Positions 7,349 to 16,795 of a stretch of DNA of 64,000 nt are shown here, in pieces. The notes below the pieces were generated by a model. The model did no database searches. It worked only from the letters and a program-made list of their open reading frames with translations, and was not told the origin of the DNA. The stretch's first letter is position 1; each line of letters opens with the position of its first letter. The stretch spans positions 62,001-126,000 of the forward strand of contig ONII01000002.1 in the NCBI GenBank assembly GCA_900317845.1. The letters are read 5' to 3'. The stretch comes from an uncultured Bacteroidales bacterium (GTDB lineage: Bacteria > Bacteroidota > Bacteroidia > Bacteroidales > UBA932). The translations under genes and the position numbers were made by a program.

Positions 7349-8968
7349 ATGAACACTAAATATGTTTTCGTTACGGGAGGCGTGGCCTCCTCTTTAGGTA
7401 AAGGAATCATCGCGGCCTCTCTGGCCAAGCTGCTGCAGGCAAGGGGCCTGCGGGTCACCATCCAAAAATTCGACCCTTATCTAAACATCGATCCCGGGAC
7501 GCTCAATCCCTATGAACACGGGGAATGCTACGTGACGGAGGACGGCGCAGAGACAGACCTGGATCTGGGCCATTATGAGCGTTTTCTGGGCATATACACC
7601 TCGCAGGCCAATAATGTCACCACGGGCAGAATCTACAACACCGTCATCACCAAGGAACGGGAGGGGGCTTACCTGGGAAAGACCGTCCAGATTGTTCCGC
7701 ACATTACGGACGAAATCAAGCGCCGGATGCTCCTGCTGGGGCAAACTGGGGACTATGACGTCATTATCACCGAAGTGGGCGGCACGGTGGGCGATATGGA
7801 AAGCCAGCCCTTTGTGGAAGCCATGCGGCAACTGCAATGGGAGCTGCCGGAAGAAGACTTCCTGAGCATTCACCTCACCCTCATTCCTTATTTGAAGGCC
7901 GCCAAAGAGCTCAAAACCAAGCCCACGCAGCATTCCGTCCAGGAATTGCAGTCCCAGGGCGTGCATCCGGACATCATCGTTTGCCGGACAGAGAAGGAAC
8001 TCACGCCGGAACTCCGTAAGAAAATCGCCCTGTTCTGCAATGTGAAACCCGGTCATGTCATCCAGTCCATGGACGCGTGGAGCATTTATCAGGTGCCCTT
8101 TAACATGGAAAAGGAGCATATGGACGATTTGGTGCTCAACAAATTGGAGATTCATGGCCTGCCCGAGCCGGATCTGAGCGCGCTCAGTGCCTTCCTGGAC
8201 CGTTTGCAGCACCCCACGGCAGAGGTCAAGATTGCCCTGGTGGGAAAATATGTGGAGCTGCAGGACGCGTACAAGAGCATCCAGGAAAGCTTTGTGCATG
8301 CCGGTGCCGCCAATCACTGCAAGGTGAACGTCCTCACCGTTCAGGCCGATCACCTTACGCCGGAAAACATCCCGGAAAAACTCGCCGGGGTGGACGGCAT
8401 CCTGGTTGCGCCGGGCTTTGGCTCCCGCGGCCTGGAAGGAAAGATTGCCGCTGTCCGTTACGCCCGGGAAAACGGCATTCCCTTCTTTGGCATCTGTCTG
8501 GGCATGCAAATGGCCGTGGTGGAGTTTGCCAGAGATGTATTGGGTTGGGCCGATGCCGCCTCAACGGAAGAGGTGCCGGATACCGCCTACCCGGTAATCG
8601 ACCTTATGGAAGAGCAAAAGAAGACGACGCTGAAGGGAGGAACCATGCGCCTGGGCGCGTACCCTTGCGCGGTGCAGGAAGGCACGCTGGCCCGGCAAAT
8701 CTATGGCCAGCCCCTTATCTCCGAGCGGCATCGGCACCGCTATGAACTCAACAACCGTTTTGTGGCCGAGCTGCAAGCCGCAGGACTGCGCGTAAGCGGC
8801 ATCAATCCGGAAAGTCACCTGGCGGAGATTGTGGAGATTCCCACCCATCCGTTCTTCATTGCCACCCAGTTCCATCCGGAGCTCAAAAGTACGCCGGAGC
8901 GGCCTCAACCCATCTTTGTGCATTTTGTCAAGGCCGCTCTGGACTATAAAGAAGCTACTCCACGGTAA
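7349..8968 (+). CDS. pyrG: CTP synthase
   Basis: A 539-residue cytoplasmic enzyme that aminates UTP to CTP using ATP and glutamine. The synthetase domain (about residues 1-270) starts with VFVTGGVASSLGKGI, the conserved P-loop. The class I glutamine amidotransferase domain follows, with nucleophile Cys in FFGICLGMQMAV near residue 380 and the His/Glu pair in QFHPELKS near residue 513. The length is normal. The last 14 bases overlap the end of glmS on the other strand. Confidence 0.97.
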   Translation: MNTKYVFVTGGVASSLGKGIIAASLAKLLQARGLRVTIQKFDPYLNIDPGTLNPYEHGECYVTEDGAETDLDLGHYERFLGIYTSQANNVTTGRIYNTVITKEREGAYLGKTVQIVPHITDEIKRRMLLLGQTGDYDVIITEVGGTVGDMESQPFVEAMRQLQWELPEEDFLSIHLTLIPYLKAAKELKTKPTQHSVQELQSQGVHPDIIVCRTEKELTPELRKKIALFCNVKPGHVIQSMDAWSIYQVPFNMEKEHMDDLVLNKLEIHGLPEPDLSALSAFLDRLQHPTAEVKIALVGKYVELQDAYKSIQESFVHAGAANHCKVNVLTVQADHLTPENIPEKLAGVDGILVAPGFGSRGLEGKIAAVRYARENGIPFFGICLGMQMAVVEFARDVLGWADAASTEEVPDTAYPVIDLMEEQKKTTLKGGTMRLGAYPCAVQEGTLARQIYGQPLISERHRHRYELNNRFVAELQAAGLRVSGINPESHLAEIVEIPTHPFFIATQFHPELKSTPERPQPIFVHFVKAALDYKEATPR

Positions 8969-10799
8969 CGGATTTGGCCAGGTTGCGGGGCTGGTCCACG
9001 TTCCGGCCCTTGCTCACGGCAATGTAGTAGGCCATCAGTTGCAGCGGAATAATGGAGACAATGGGCATCAGGCATTCGGCCGTGGCCGGTACCTCGATGG
9101 TATAATCGGCCCTGTGGCGCAGCTGCGTGTCGCCTTGGGAAATAATGGCGATAATCTTGCCGCCGCGCGCCTTGATTTCCTCTATGTTGGAAACGGTTTT
9201 CTCATAGGTGTGGTCCAACGTGGCAATCACCACCGTGGGCATCTCGGCGTCAATCAGGGCGATAGGGCCATGTTTCATTTCCGCCGCGGGAAGCCCTTCC
9301 GCGTGGATATAGGAGATTTCTTTGAGCTTGAGCGCCCCTTCCAACGCGGTAGGGTAGTTGTACCCGCGGCCCAGGTAAATGAAGTTGTGGGCATAGGTGA
9401 AAATGCGGGACAGTTTTTCCACCTCCGGCGCCGTTTCCAGCACCTGGCGGATGGTGTCCGGCAGCGCCAGCAGTGCGCCGGCCACTTCATGGTAATAGGC
9501 CTGGTCTATGGTGCCGCGCAGTTTCCCGATGAGCAGCGCCAGCATGGCCATCACCGTCACCTGGCCGGTAAACGCTTTGGTGGATGCCACGCCGATCTCC
9601 GGCCCCACATGGATATAGGTCCCGGAGTCCGTGGCGCGGGCGATGGACGAGCCGATGACGTTACAAATGCCATAGACAAAGGCGCCTGCGCGCCGGGCAA
9701 TGTCAATGGCCGCCAGGGTGTCGGCTGTCTCGCCCGACTGGGAAACGGCAATCACCACATCGTCCTTGCGGATAATGGGGTTGCGGTAGCGGAACTCGGA
9801 GGCATACTCCACCTCCACCGGAATGCGGCACAGGTTTTCAATCAGGTGCTCACCGATGAGAGAGGCGTGCCACGACGTACCGCACGCCACAAAAATGATG
9901 CGGCCTGCCTGCAGGAAGCGCTCTTTGTTGTCCAGGACGCCGGAAAGGATAATCTCCCGTGAAGCCGGATTCACGCGGCCACGGATGCAGTCCACCAGCG
10001 TATCCGGCTGCTCGTGGATTTCCTTGAGCATAAAGTGCGGGAAACCGCCTTTTTCCAGCTGGGAGATGGACATCTCCAGCTTTTGGATATCGACCCTGGA
10101 AGGCTCGCCGTATAAGTTTTTGATTTGCAGGGGCTTGCCTTTTTCTATCACCGCTACTTCGCCGTCGTTCAGGTACACGAACTTTTGCGTATAGTCAATG
10201 ATGGAGGCGGCGTCGGAACTGATGAAATACTCTCCTTCGCCAATGCCAATGGCCATGGGCGAGCTTTGCCGCGCGGCAATGATGCGGTCCGTGTCGCCCC
10301 GCTTGACAACGGCGATGGCGTACGCGCCCACCACTTGCCTGAGGGCCATGCGGACGGCCTCCTCCAGGGAGCATTCGTTGGTGTCTTGCACGTACTCGAT
10401 GAGGTTCACCAGCACTTCCGAGTCGGTGCTGCTCCTGAACGTGTATCCGTGGCTGGCCAAGGCGTCTTTGAGCACACGGAAGTTTTCAATGATGCCGTTG
10501 TGAATCAGCGCCAGACGGCCGCTCTGGGACAGGTGCGGGTGGGCATTGGCGTCGTTGGGCGCGCCATGTGTCGCCCAGCGGGTATGGCCGATTCCGATGG
10601 TGCTGTCGGTGGGTTTTCCGCCCAGGAAGCGTTCCAGGTCGTCCACCTTTCCTTTGCATTTGTACAGGTCGATTTGGCCGTCCTTTCCTGCAAGGGCGAC
10701 GCCGGCACTGTCATAGCCTCTGTACTCCAGTCTATGCAGGCCTTTTATAATGATGGGGCACGCCTGGCGATGCCCGACGTAACCTACGATTCCACACAT
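8955..10799 (-). CDS. glmS: Glutamine--fructose-6-phosphate aminotransferase
   Basis: A 614-residue cytoplasmic enzyme making glucosamine-6-phosphate for peptidoglycan and LPS. The class II amidotransferase domain starts with catalytic Cys2 (MCGIVGYVG), and two SIS isomerase domains follow (for example SQSGETADT and the C-terminal PRNLAKSVTVE). It starts 12 bases after the glutamine synthetase stop, so the enzyme that makes glutamine and this one that spends it are probably one transcription unit. No glmS ribozyme is seen upstream. Confidence 0.96.
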   Translation of the reverse strand: MCGIVGYVGHRQACPIIIKGLHRLEYRGYDSAGVALAGKDGQIDLYKCKGKVDDLERFLGGKPTDSTIGIGHTRWATHGAPNDANAHPHLSQSGRLALIHNGIIENFRVLKDALASHGYTFRSSTDSEVLVNLIEYVQDTNECSLEEAVRMALRQVVGAYAIAVVKRGDTDRIIAARQSSPMAIGIGEGEYFISSDAASIIDYTQKFVYLNDGEVAVIEKGKPLQIKNLYGEPSRVDIQKLEMSISQLEKGGFPHFMLKEIHEQPDTLVDCIRGRVNPASREIILSGVLDNKERFLQAGRIIFVACGTSWHASLIGEHLIENLCRIPVEVEYASEFRYRNPIIRKDDVVIAVSQSGETADTLAAIDIARRAGAFVYGICNVIGSSIARATDSGTYIHVGPEIGVASTKAFTGQVTVMAMLALLIGKLRGTIDQAYYHEVAGALLALPDTIRQVLETAPEVEKLSRIFTYAHNFIYLGRGYNYPTALEGALKLKEISYIHAEGLPAAEMKHGPIALIDAEMPTVVIATLDHTYEKTVSNIEEIKARGGKIIAIISQGDTQLRHRADYTIEVPATAECLMPIVSIIPLQLMAYYIAVSKGRNVDQPRNLAKSVTVE

Positions 10800-10811
10800 G
10801 GTTGGTAAGAA

Positions 10812-12986
10812 TTAGAAAAATAAGAGTTCGCGATATTTGGGAAGCGGCCACAGGGCGTCGTCCACCAGCATTTCCAGCTGGTCGGCGCTGGCGCGTACCC
10901 GGTCCATGGCATCCATCACCTGCGTGGAGTAGGCGTGGGCCCGCTCCGACATGTCAGTGATGCGGTTGGCTTTTTTCCGGACCGCCACCAGGGCTTGAAC
11001 ATCCTCCGAGAGGGCGTTGATGTAACCTGCGATTTTCCGGCAGGTGTCCACATCGGCCTTGCACAGCGTGACGTATTCGTCGCCAAAAATCTCCTTGCTG
11101 CCCTGGATGTTGCGGATGAGCACGTTCTGGTAGCTCACGGCGGCCGGTATCACGTGGTTCAGGCAAATATCGCCCAGGACGCGGGCTTCGATTTGCAGTT
11201 TTTTCACATAGGTTTCTTCCTGCACTTCCACGCGCGCCCTGATTTCCGGGACAGAGAGTACCTTGGTGTCCGTGAACAGGCTGATGGAGGAGGGCTTCAG
11301 GAAGGTTTGGAAGGCTTGGGGCACGTTGGTTACCGGCGTAAGGCCGCGAAGAACGGCCTCCTGTTGCCACTCGGCGCTGTAGCCGTTGCCCTCGAACATG
11401 ACCGGCGCCGCCTCTTCCAGGAAGGCGCGGACGGTATCAATGATGGCCTGGTCCTGCGATGCGCCCTGTTTTACAAGCGTTTGTACTTGTGACAAGAACG
11501 CCTGCAGGCTCTCTGCCACGGCGCTGTTGAGCACAAAGGTGGCCTGCGCGGCATTGGCCGACGACCCCACGGCGCGGAACTCGAATCGGTTGCCGGTAAA
11601 GGCAAACGGAGAGGTGCGGTTGCGGTCCGTGTTGTCCGGAATAATCTCCGGCAGCGAACTCATCAGGTCTATGCTGCGGCGCAGTTCCGCCTCCTGCGCG
11701 GCTCCTTCTTTTTGGAGGATGCCTTTGAACACCCGGTCCAGCGTGGAGCCGGAGAACACAGACATCACGGCCGGCGGAGCCTCGTGCCCGCCCAGCCGAT
11801 AGGAATTGTTCAGGGAGCACACGGAGGCCATGAGCAGGGACTCATGCCGGAAAACCGCGTGCAGGACGGACGTATAGAAAGACAGAAAGCGGAGGTTTTT
11901 CTCCGGGGTTGTTCCGGGGGAAAGCAGGTTGATGCCGGTGTCGGTTTGCATGGACCAGTTGCAGTGCTTTCCGCTGCCGTTGATGCCCTGGAAGGGTTTC
12001 TCGTGGAAAATAACCTTCAGGTGGTGCTTCTGGGCCACCTTCTGCATCACAATCATCAGCAGCATGTTCTGGTCTATAGCGGTGGTGATTTCCGAGAACA
12101 CCGGTGCGCACTCAAACTGGTTGGGCGCCACCTCGTTGTGGCGGGTTTGCAGCGGGATACCCAGTTTGTAGGCCTCGGTCTCAAAGTCCTTCATGAACAC
12201 CGCTACGCGGGAAGGAATGGCACCAAAGTAGTGGTCCGAGAGCTGCTGGTCCTTGGCCGATGTGTGACCGATAACGGTGCGCCCGCACAGTTGGAGGTCC
12301 GGGCGGGCATTGTAAAGAGCCTCGTCCACCAGGAAGTATTCCTGCTCCAGGCCCACGTTTACGCTGACATGGGTCACTTCCGGGTCGAACAGCCTGGCAA
12401 CCGCTGTGGCGGCACTGTCCAGTGCCTGGATGGAGCGGAGATTGGGGACTTTCATGTCCAGTGCCTCTCCGGTATAAGATACAAAAACGGAAGGGATGCA
12501 CAGGGTTTCGTCCAGGATAAAGGCGGGAGAATTGGGGTCCCAGGCCGTGTAGCCGCGGGCCTCAAAGGTGTTGCGAAGCCCTCCGTTGGGGAAACTGGAC
12601 GCATCCGGTTCCTGCTGCACCAGGGCGCTGCCCTTGAAGTGCTCGAGGGCTTTCCCGTCCTGGAAGGAGAGGAAGGCTTCGTGCTTTTCTGCGGTGGAAC
12701 CGGTGAGGGGTTGAAAGAGGTGGGTGTAGTGGGTGGCACCCTGTTCAATTGCCCAGGTTTTCATGCCGGAAGCAATCTCCTCTGCCATGCTCCGGTCTAT
12801 CTTGTTGCCGGTTTTCCGGGCTTGCAAGATGGACAGGAACGCAGCGTTGGACATGTACCTCCGCATGGTTTCCAAGGCAAATACATTCTGGCCGAAGTAC
12901 GTCGAAATCGGCCCGTCTTCCACGCAATGTCTCTTAACATCACGTGAGGACGCTACGGCGAGCGCCCTTTCTCGGAATGTAGCCAT
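10812..12986 (-). CDS. glnN: Glutamine synthetase type III
   Basis: A 724-residue enzyme that forms glutamine from glutamate, ammonia and ATP. The length and sequence fit type III synthetases, the form typical of Bacteroidota, rather than the 450-470 residues of type I. Recognisable pieces are the N-terminal region around DGPISTYFGQNVF, NVGLEQEYFLVD with active-site glutamates, the NGSGKHCNWSMQTDTGIN loop and NRTSPFAFTGNRFEFRAVGS. It is followed closely by glmS. A promoter box lies at 13043-13050, back to back with guaA. Confidence 0.95.
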   Translation of the reverse strand: MATFRERALAVASSRDVKRHCVEDGPISTYFGQNVFALETMRRYMSNAAFLSILQARKTGNKIDRSMAEEIASGMKTWAIEQGATHYTHLFQPLTGSTAEKHEAFLSFQDGKALEHFKGSALVQQEPDASSFPNGGLRNTFEARGYTAWDPNSPAFILDETLCIPSVFVSYTGEALDMKVPNLRSIQALDSAATAVARLFDPEVTHVSVNVGLEQEYFLVDEALYNARPDLQLCGRTVIGHTSAKDQQLSDHYFGAIPSRVAVFMKDFETEAYKLGIPLQTRHNEVAPNQFECAPVFSEITTAIDQNMLLMIVMQKVAQKHHLKVIFHEKPFQGINGSGKHCNWSMQTDTGINLLSPGTTPEKNLRFLSFYTSVLHAVFRHESLLMASVCSLNNSYRLGGHEAPPAVMSVFSGSTLDRVFKGILQKEGAAQEAELRRSIDLMSSLPEIIPDNTDRNRTSPFAFTGNRFEFRAVGSSANAAQATFVLNSAVAESLQAFLSQVQTLVKQGASQDQAIIDTVRAFLEEAAPVMFEGNGYSAEWQQEAVLRGLTPVTNVPQAFQTFLKPSSISLFTDTKVLSVPEIRARVEVQEETYVKKLQIEARVLGDICLNHVIPAAVSYQNVLIRNIQGSKEIFGDEYVTLCKADVDTCRKIAGYINALSEDVQALVAVRKKANRITDMSERAHAYSTQVMDAMDRVRASADQLEMLVDDALWPLPKYRELLFF

Positions 12987-13042
12987 ACTATGTAAGAGTT
13001 AATTGTTTAGGTAAGGCAACGGCGGCCATACCATACAGCGGG

Positions 13043-13050
13043 CAAATTTA
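13043..13050 (-). promoter_or_regulatory. -7 promoter box of the glnN-glmS unit
   Basis: CAAATTTA reads TAAATTTG on the minus strand, 56 bases before the ATG at 12986. The 111-base space shared with the divergent guaA gene is AT-rich and probably carries both promoters. Confidence 0.45.
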
Positions 13051-13097
13051 GCAATTATTTTAAAAATTATTCGTAAATTGCGGAATAATTCTCTCAC

Positions 13098-14675
13098 ATG
13101 GATAAAATTCTCATTCTAGACTTTGGCTCGCAGGTGACCCAACTCATTGGCCGGCGCCTCCGGGAGCTTAATGTTTTTTGCGAAATCTATCCGTATAACA
13201 AGGTTCCCGCCCTGGATCCTTCTGTAAAGGGCGTCATCCTTTCCGGGAGCCCTTGTTCCGTCCGTCAGCCCAATGCCCCGCAGGTGGATGTATCGGCCAT
13301 CAAGGGGCATCTGCCGCTGCTGGGCATTTGTTATGGCGCCCAATACCTGGCCCACCATTTCGGGGGCTGCGTGGAGGCCTCGGATACCCGCGAATACGGG
13401 CGCGCCATGCTCACCGTGACGGCGGAATCCCCGCTGCTCAAAGGCGTGAGCCGCCAGACGCAGGTGTGGATGTCGCACGGAGACAGCATATCGGCCCTCC
13501 CGGAAGGGGCAGAAGTGATTGCTTCTACGGAAGATGTCGTCAATGCGGCCTATCAGTTCACCGACGAGCCCACCTATGCGGTGCAGTTCCATCCGGAGGT
13601 GTACCACACCACGGAAGGCAGCCGGATGCTGCAGAATTTTGCCATGGATATTTGCGGCTGTAAAGGGGATTGGACTCCGGATTCTTTCATCGAGACCACC
13701 GTGGAAGCCCTTCGCGCGCAAATCGGTGAGGAAAAAGTGATTCTGGGGCTTTCCGGCGGCGTAGACTCCACGGTGGCGGGCGTGCTGCTGCACAAGGCCA
13801 TCGGAGAGCAGCTCACCTGCATTTTTGTGAACAACGGCCTCCTGCGCAAAAACGAATTCAAAGATGTGCTCTCCTCCTACAAAGACATGGGGCTCAATGT
13901 CATTGGGGCCGATGCTTCCGCCGCCTTCCTGCAGGCGCTGAGGGGTGTCACGGAGCCGGAAGCCAAGCGCAAGGCCATTGGACGGCTGTTTGTGGAGACC
14001 TTCGACACCTATGCCCGGCAGATAGAAAACGCCCGCTGGCTGGCCCAGGGGACCATTTATCCGGATGTGATTGAGAGCGCCGGCATTCCCGGCATCGCCT
14101 CCAAAATCAAGAGCCACCACAACGTGGGCGGCCTGCCGGAGGAAATGAATCTTAAGATTGTGGAGCCGCTCAGGATGCTCTTCAAGGACGAAGTCCGTCG
14201 CGTGGGGCGGGCGCTGGGTATCAAAGAGGAACTGGTGAGCCGCCATCCTTTCCCCGGCCCGTCGCTGGCCATCCGCATCATTGGCGACGTAACCGAAGAA
14301 AAGCTCTCCGTCCTCAGGGAGGCCGATGATATTTTTATCCGCAGCCTGCGCGCCTACGACTGCACGGGCATGGGTTTCCCGTCTGCATCGGACCCGCGCC
14401 TGATGGCCACCAACCTGTACGATGCCATTTGGCAGGCCGGCGTGATCCTGCTGCCGGTCAAGAGTGTGGGTGTGATGGGCGATGAGCGCACCTATGAGAA
14501 CCCCGTCGCCCTTCGTGCCGTGGTTTCCACCGACGCCATGACGGCCGACTGGTTCCCCTTCCCGTACGATTTCCTGAGGGATGTCTCCAATGAGATCATC
14601 CGCAAAGTCAAAGGCGTAAACCGCGTGGTCTACGACATCTCGTCCAAACCGCCGGCAACCATTGAATGGGAATAG
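13098..14675 (+). CDS. guaA: GMP synthase (glutamine-hydrolysing)
   Basis: A 525-residue enzyme that aminates XMP to GMP. The N-terminal class I amidotransferase has the nucleophile Cys in [10 protein letters not shown] near residue 77 and the QFHPEVYHT His/Glu site. The ATP pyrophosphatase domain has the P-loop [10 protein letters not shown] near residue 217, and the C-terminal dimerisation domain ends in [11 protein letters not shown], as in nearly all GuaA proteins. It works directly after guaB of the same window. A bidirectional terminator follows. Confidence 0.97.
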   Translation: MDKILILDFGSQVTQLIGRRLRELNVFCEIYPYNKVPALDPSVKGVILSGSPCSVRQPNAPQVDVSAIKGHLPLLGICYGAQYLAHHFGGCVEASDTREYGRAMLTVTAESPLLKGVSRQTQVWMSHGDSISALPEGAEVIASTEDVVNAAYQFTDEPTYAVQFHPEVYHTTEGSRMLQNFAMDICGCKGDWTPDSFIETTVEALRAQIGEEKVILGLSGGVDSTVAGVLLHKAIGEQLTCIFVNNGLLRKNEFKDVLSSYKDMGLNVIGADASAAFLQALRGVTEPEAKRKAIGRLFVETFDTYARQIENARWLAQGTIYPDVIESAGIPGIASKIKSHHNVGGLPEEMNLKIVEPLRMLFKDEVRRVGRALGIKEELVSRHPFPGPSLAIRIIGDVTEEKLSVLREADDIFIRSLRAYDCTGMGFPSASDPRLMATNLYDAIWQAGVILLPVKSVGVMGDERTYENPVALRAVVSTDAMTADWFPFPYDFLRDVSNEIIRKVKGVNRVVYDISSKPPATIEWE

Positions 14676-14690
14676 TGGCCGATGAGGCAC

Positions 14691-14730
14691 AAAAAAAAAC
14701 TCCGGAGCGAAGGGCTTCGGAGTTTTTTGT
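14691..14730. terminator. Bidirectional Rho-independent terminator
   Basis: An A run at 14691-14699, the stem CTCCGGAGC with its partner GCTTCGGAG (9 bp with one G-U pair) and a T run at 14723-14728. It can end both guaA on the plus strand and the lipoprotein gene on the minus strand. Confidence 0.85.
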
Positions 14731-14743
14731 TGGGTTAATAACC

Positions 14744-15235
14744 TTACTTGGTAAGGGAGATGATAATCAGAACGGAATAGTTCTCCAGTGCCTTCTTGGC
14801 CTCTGCAGGGATGTCAGCCATTTTCAGGGCGTCCAGCGTAAGCACCAGGCTGGAAGCGGTGAGTTCCTTGATGGTGAAGTTAAGGTTGGTGTCCTCGCTT
14901 ACCTTGATGGACAGGAAGTTGCCACCGATGGAGTAGTCGTTGGTTTCGCTCACTTTTTCGGAACCGCGGGTATAGGAGGAAGTCACTTTACCCTTGCTGA
15001 AGGTAAGGGTGGCGCCCTCGGTCAGACTCTCCATGGCGTCTTCGGCGTCGATATCCTTCATAAAGCCCTTCAGGGTCTCGGGAACCTGAATCTCTTTGTC
15101 GTTCTCATAGAGCTTGACATCGACAGATTTTACCGTCCATGTGCCCTGCAGTTTTGCATCGGTCGTCTGTTCCTTGGTGCAGCTCATAAAGAGCATGGTG
15201 GCGAGGGCTGCCACAGCTACAAATAACTTTTTCAT
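14744..15235 (-). CDS. Lipocalin-like lipoprotein
   Basis: A 163-residue lipoprotein: MKKLFVAVAALATMLFMSC ends in a lipobox, so Cys19 is the likely lipidation site. LQGTWTVKSVDVKLYENDKE and alternating beta strands resemble the small lipocalin-like domains abundant in Bacteroidota. The ligand is unknown. The open frame continues upstream, but the promoter box at 15273-15280 and the signal peptide support the ATG at 15235. Confidence 0.7.
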   Translation of the reverse strand: MKKLFVAVAALATMLFMSCTKEQTTDAKLQGTWTVKSVDVKLYENDKEIQVPETLKGFMKDIDAEDAMESLTEGATLTFSKGKVTSSYTRGSEKVSETNDYSIGGNFLSIKVSEDTNLNFTIKELTASSLVLTLDALKMADIPAEAKKALENYSVLIIISLTK

Positions 15236-15272
15236 GATTTTGTAATTTAGTAAAAATACACTTTTCGGGTCG

Positions 15273-15280
15273 CAAAGGTA
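15273..15280 (-). promoter_or_regulatory. -7 promoter box of the lipoprotein gene
   Basis: CAAAGGTA reads TACCTTTG on the minus strand. A CAAG at 15301-15304 (CTTG on the minus strand), 20 bases further, could serve as a three-of-four -33 box. Confidence 0.5.
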
Positions 15281-15335
15281 CAAAACCCTCCGCGGGAAAA
15301 CAAGGAAAAAATGCATTTTTACAGCGGCCGGTCCG

Positions 15336-16721
15336 CTAGTTTTGCATGGCGGCTTCTACTTCTTCGGGGGAAGCGGGGAGGCGTTTGGGACCCAGCCTGC
15401 GGGCACCTGTGGGCGTGATCAGGACATCGTCCTCTATGCGGATGCCGCCAAAGTCGTAGTAGCTTTCCAGCTTGGCGTAGTTCACAAAATCAAGGCCCAG
15501 GCCCTCCTTCTTGAATTTCTCGATGAGGGCGGGGATGAAGTAGATGCCGGGCTCGTCCGTGATGACGTGGCCGGGGACCAGGCGGCGGGCCATGCGTAGG
15601 GAGCCCAGGCCCAGTTGTTTGGCACGCTGCTGGTCAGGGTCGTAGCCCACCAGGTTCTCTCCCAGGTCTTCCATGTCGTGGACGTCCAGGCCCATGTTGT
15701 GGCCCAGGCCGTGCGGCTGGAAGAGGCCGGCGATGCCCTTGGCTACCATCTCGTCCAGGTCTCCCTTTACCAGGCCCAGGTCACTCAGGCCTTCCAGCAT
15801 TTTGCGGGCGGTGGCAAGGTGCACCTCCCGGTAGGTGATGCCGGGACGGGCCATCCGGAAGGCCAGTTCATTGCAGTCATAGACAATCTGGTACACCTCC
15901 CGCTGCTTGGTGGTGAATTTGCCGGAGGTAGGGTAGGTGCGGGTGAAATCGCTGGCGTAGTGCTCGTTACTTTCCACGCCGGCGTCAATGACCATCAGCT
16001 TGCCGGGCTCAATAATCTTGTCATGAATATGGTTGTGCAGCGTTTCCCCGTGCTGGGTGAGGATGGTGGGGAAGGATACGCCCCAGCCTTTAGCCAGCGC
16101 CACACCTTCCATTTTGCCCACAATGTCCTGTTCGATGATACCAGGGACGATGGCATCCCGCGCCACGGAGTGCATCTCATAGCCCAGGGCGCACGCGGCG
16201 TCAATGGCCTCAATCTCAATGTCTTCCTTGACAAGGCGCAGGGAAATGACGGCCTTGATAAGGGCTTCCGAGGGTTTTCCGCCCGGCACCAGCTGCTGCA
16301 GCTTGATGGTGTTGTAGTAGCGGGATGGCGGCAGGAAGTGAATGGTGCGGCCGGCCTTGCGGGCGGCCTCTACGGCCTGCTCCAGGGCGCCGTAGGGCTT
16401 TGTTTCCGCCACGCCCACGGCATCGGCCTTGGAACGCACGGAGGGTTGCGGTCCCATCCAGATAATATCGTCAATGTCTACATCGTCCGCAAATAGGGTC
16501 TCGGTGCCGGCGTCAATGTCCAGCAGGGCGGCCATCAGTGGCTCGTCCAGGCCCATGAAGTACAGCCAGGAGCTGTCCTGGCGCCATTTGTAGCAGTTGT
16601 CCTTGTACTGGGCGGGCGCCTCTGCATTGCCCACAAACAGAATCAGGCCCTTTGCACCGGCCTCCTGCATCTTGCGCAGCAGCGTGGCCCTGCGGCGAAC
16701 ATATACTTCTTTTGCAAACAT
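15336..16721 (-). CDS. pepP: Xaa-Pro aminopeptidase (aminopeptidase P, M24B)
   Basis: A 461-residue metallopeptidase that removes N-terminal residues preceding proline. After the N-terminal creatinase-like domain, the pita-bread catalytic domain shows its metal ligands: the first Asp in VIDAGVES, the next Asp in HYASDFTRTYP, His in FQPHGLGHNMGLDVHD, Glu in ITDEPGIYFI and the last Glu in GGIRIEDDVLIT. The longer frame uses a TTG six bases upstream; the ATG at 16721 is preferred. It is divergent from ahcY, with back-to-back promoter boxes. Confidence 0.92.
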   Translation of the reverse strand: MFAKEVYVRRRATLLRKMQEAGAKGLILFVGNAEAPAQYKDNCYKWRQDSSWLYFMGLDEPLMAALLDIDAGTETLFADDVDIDDIIWMGPQPSVRSKADAVGVAETKPYGALEQAVEAARKAGRTIHFLPPSRYYNTIKLQQLVPGGKPSEALIKAVISLRLVKEDIEIEAIDAACALGYEMHSVARDAIVPGIIEQDIVGKMEGVALAKGWGVSFPTILTQHGETLHNHIHDKIIEPGKLMVIDAGVESNEHYASDFTRTYPTSGKFTTKQREVYQIVYDCNELAFRMARPGITYREVHLATARKMLEGLSDLGLVKGDLDEMVAKGIAGLFQPHGLGHNMGLDVHDMEDLGENLVGYDPDQQRAKQLGLGSLRMARRLVPGHVITDEPGIYFIPALIEKFKKEGLGLDFVNYAKLESYYDFGGIRIEDDVLITPTGARRLGPKRLPASPEEVEAAMQN

Positions 16722-16745
16722 AGTCAAAAGTGGTTTTTATTTCCT

Positions 16746-16753
16746 CAAAGGTA
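16746..16753 (-). promoter_or_regulatory. -7 promoter box of pepP
   Basis: CAAAGGTA reads TACCTTTG on the minus strand, 24 bases before the ATG at 16721. Confidence 0.5.
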
Positions 16754-16766
16754 GCCATTTTTTTGC

Positions 16767-16774
16767 TAACTTTG
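16767..16774 (+). promoter_or_regulatory. -7 promoter box of ahcY
   Basis: TAACTTTG lies 21 bases before the ATG at 16796. Only 13 bases separate it from the opposite pepP box, so the two promoters must compete for space. Confidence 0.5.
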
Positions 16775-16795
16775 CACTCCTGTTTACAAAGAGTT

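Noticed and set aside
8955..10900. glmS ribozyme or other riboswitch upstream of glmS
   Set aside because: Only 12 bases separate glnN and glmS, leaving no room for a ribozyme.
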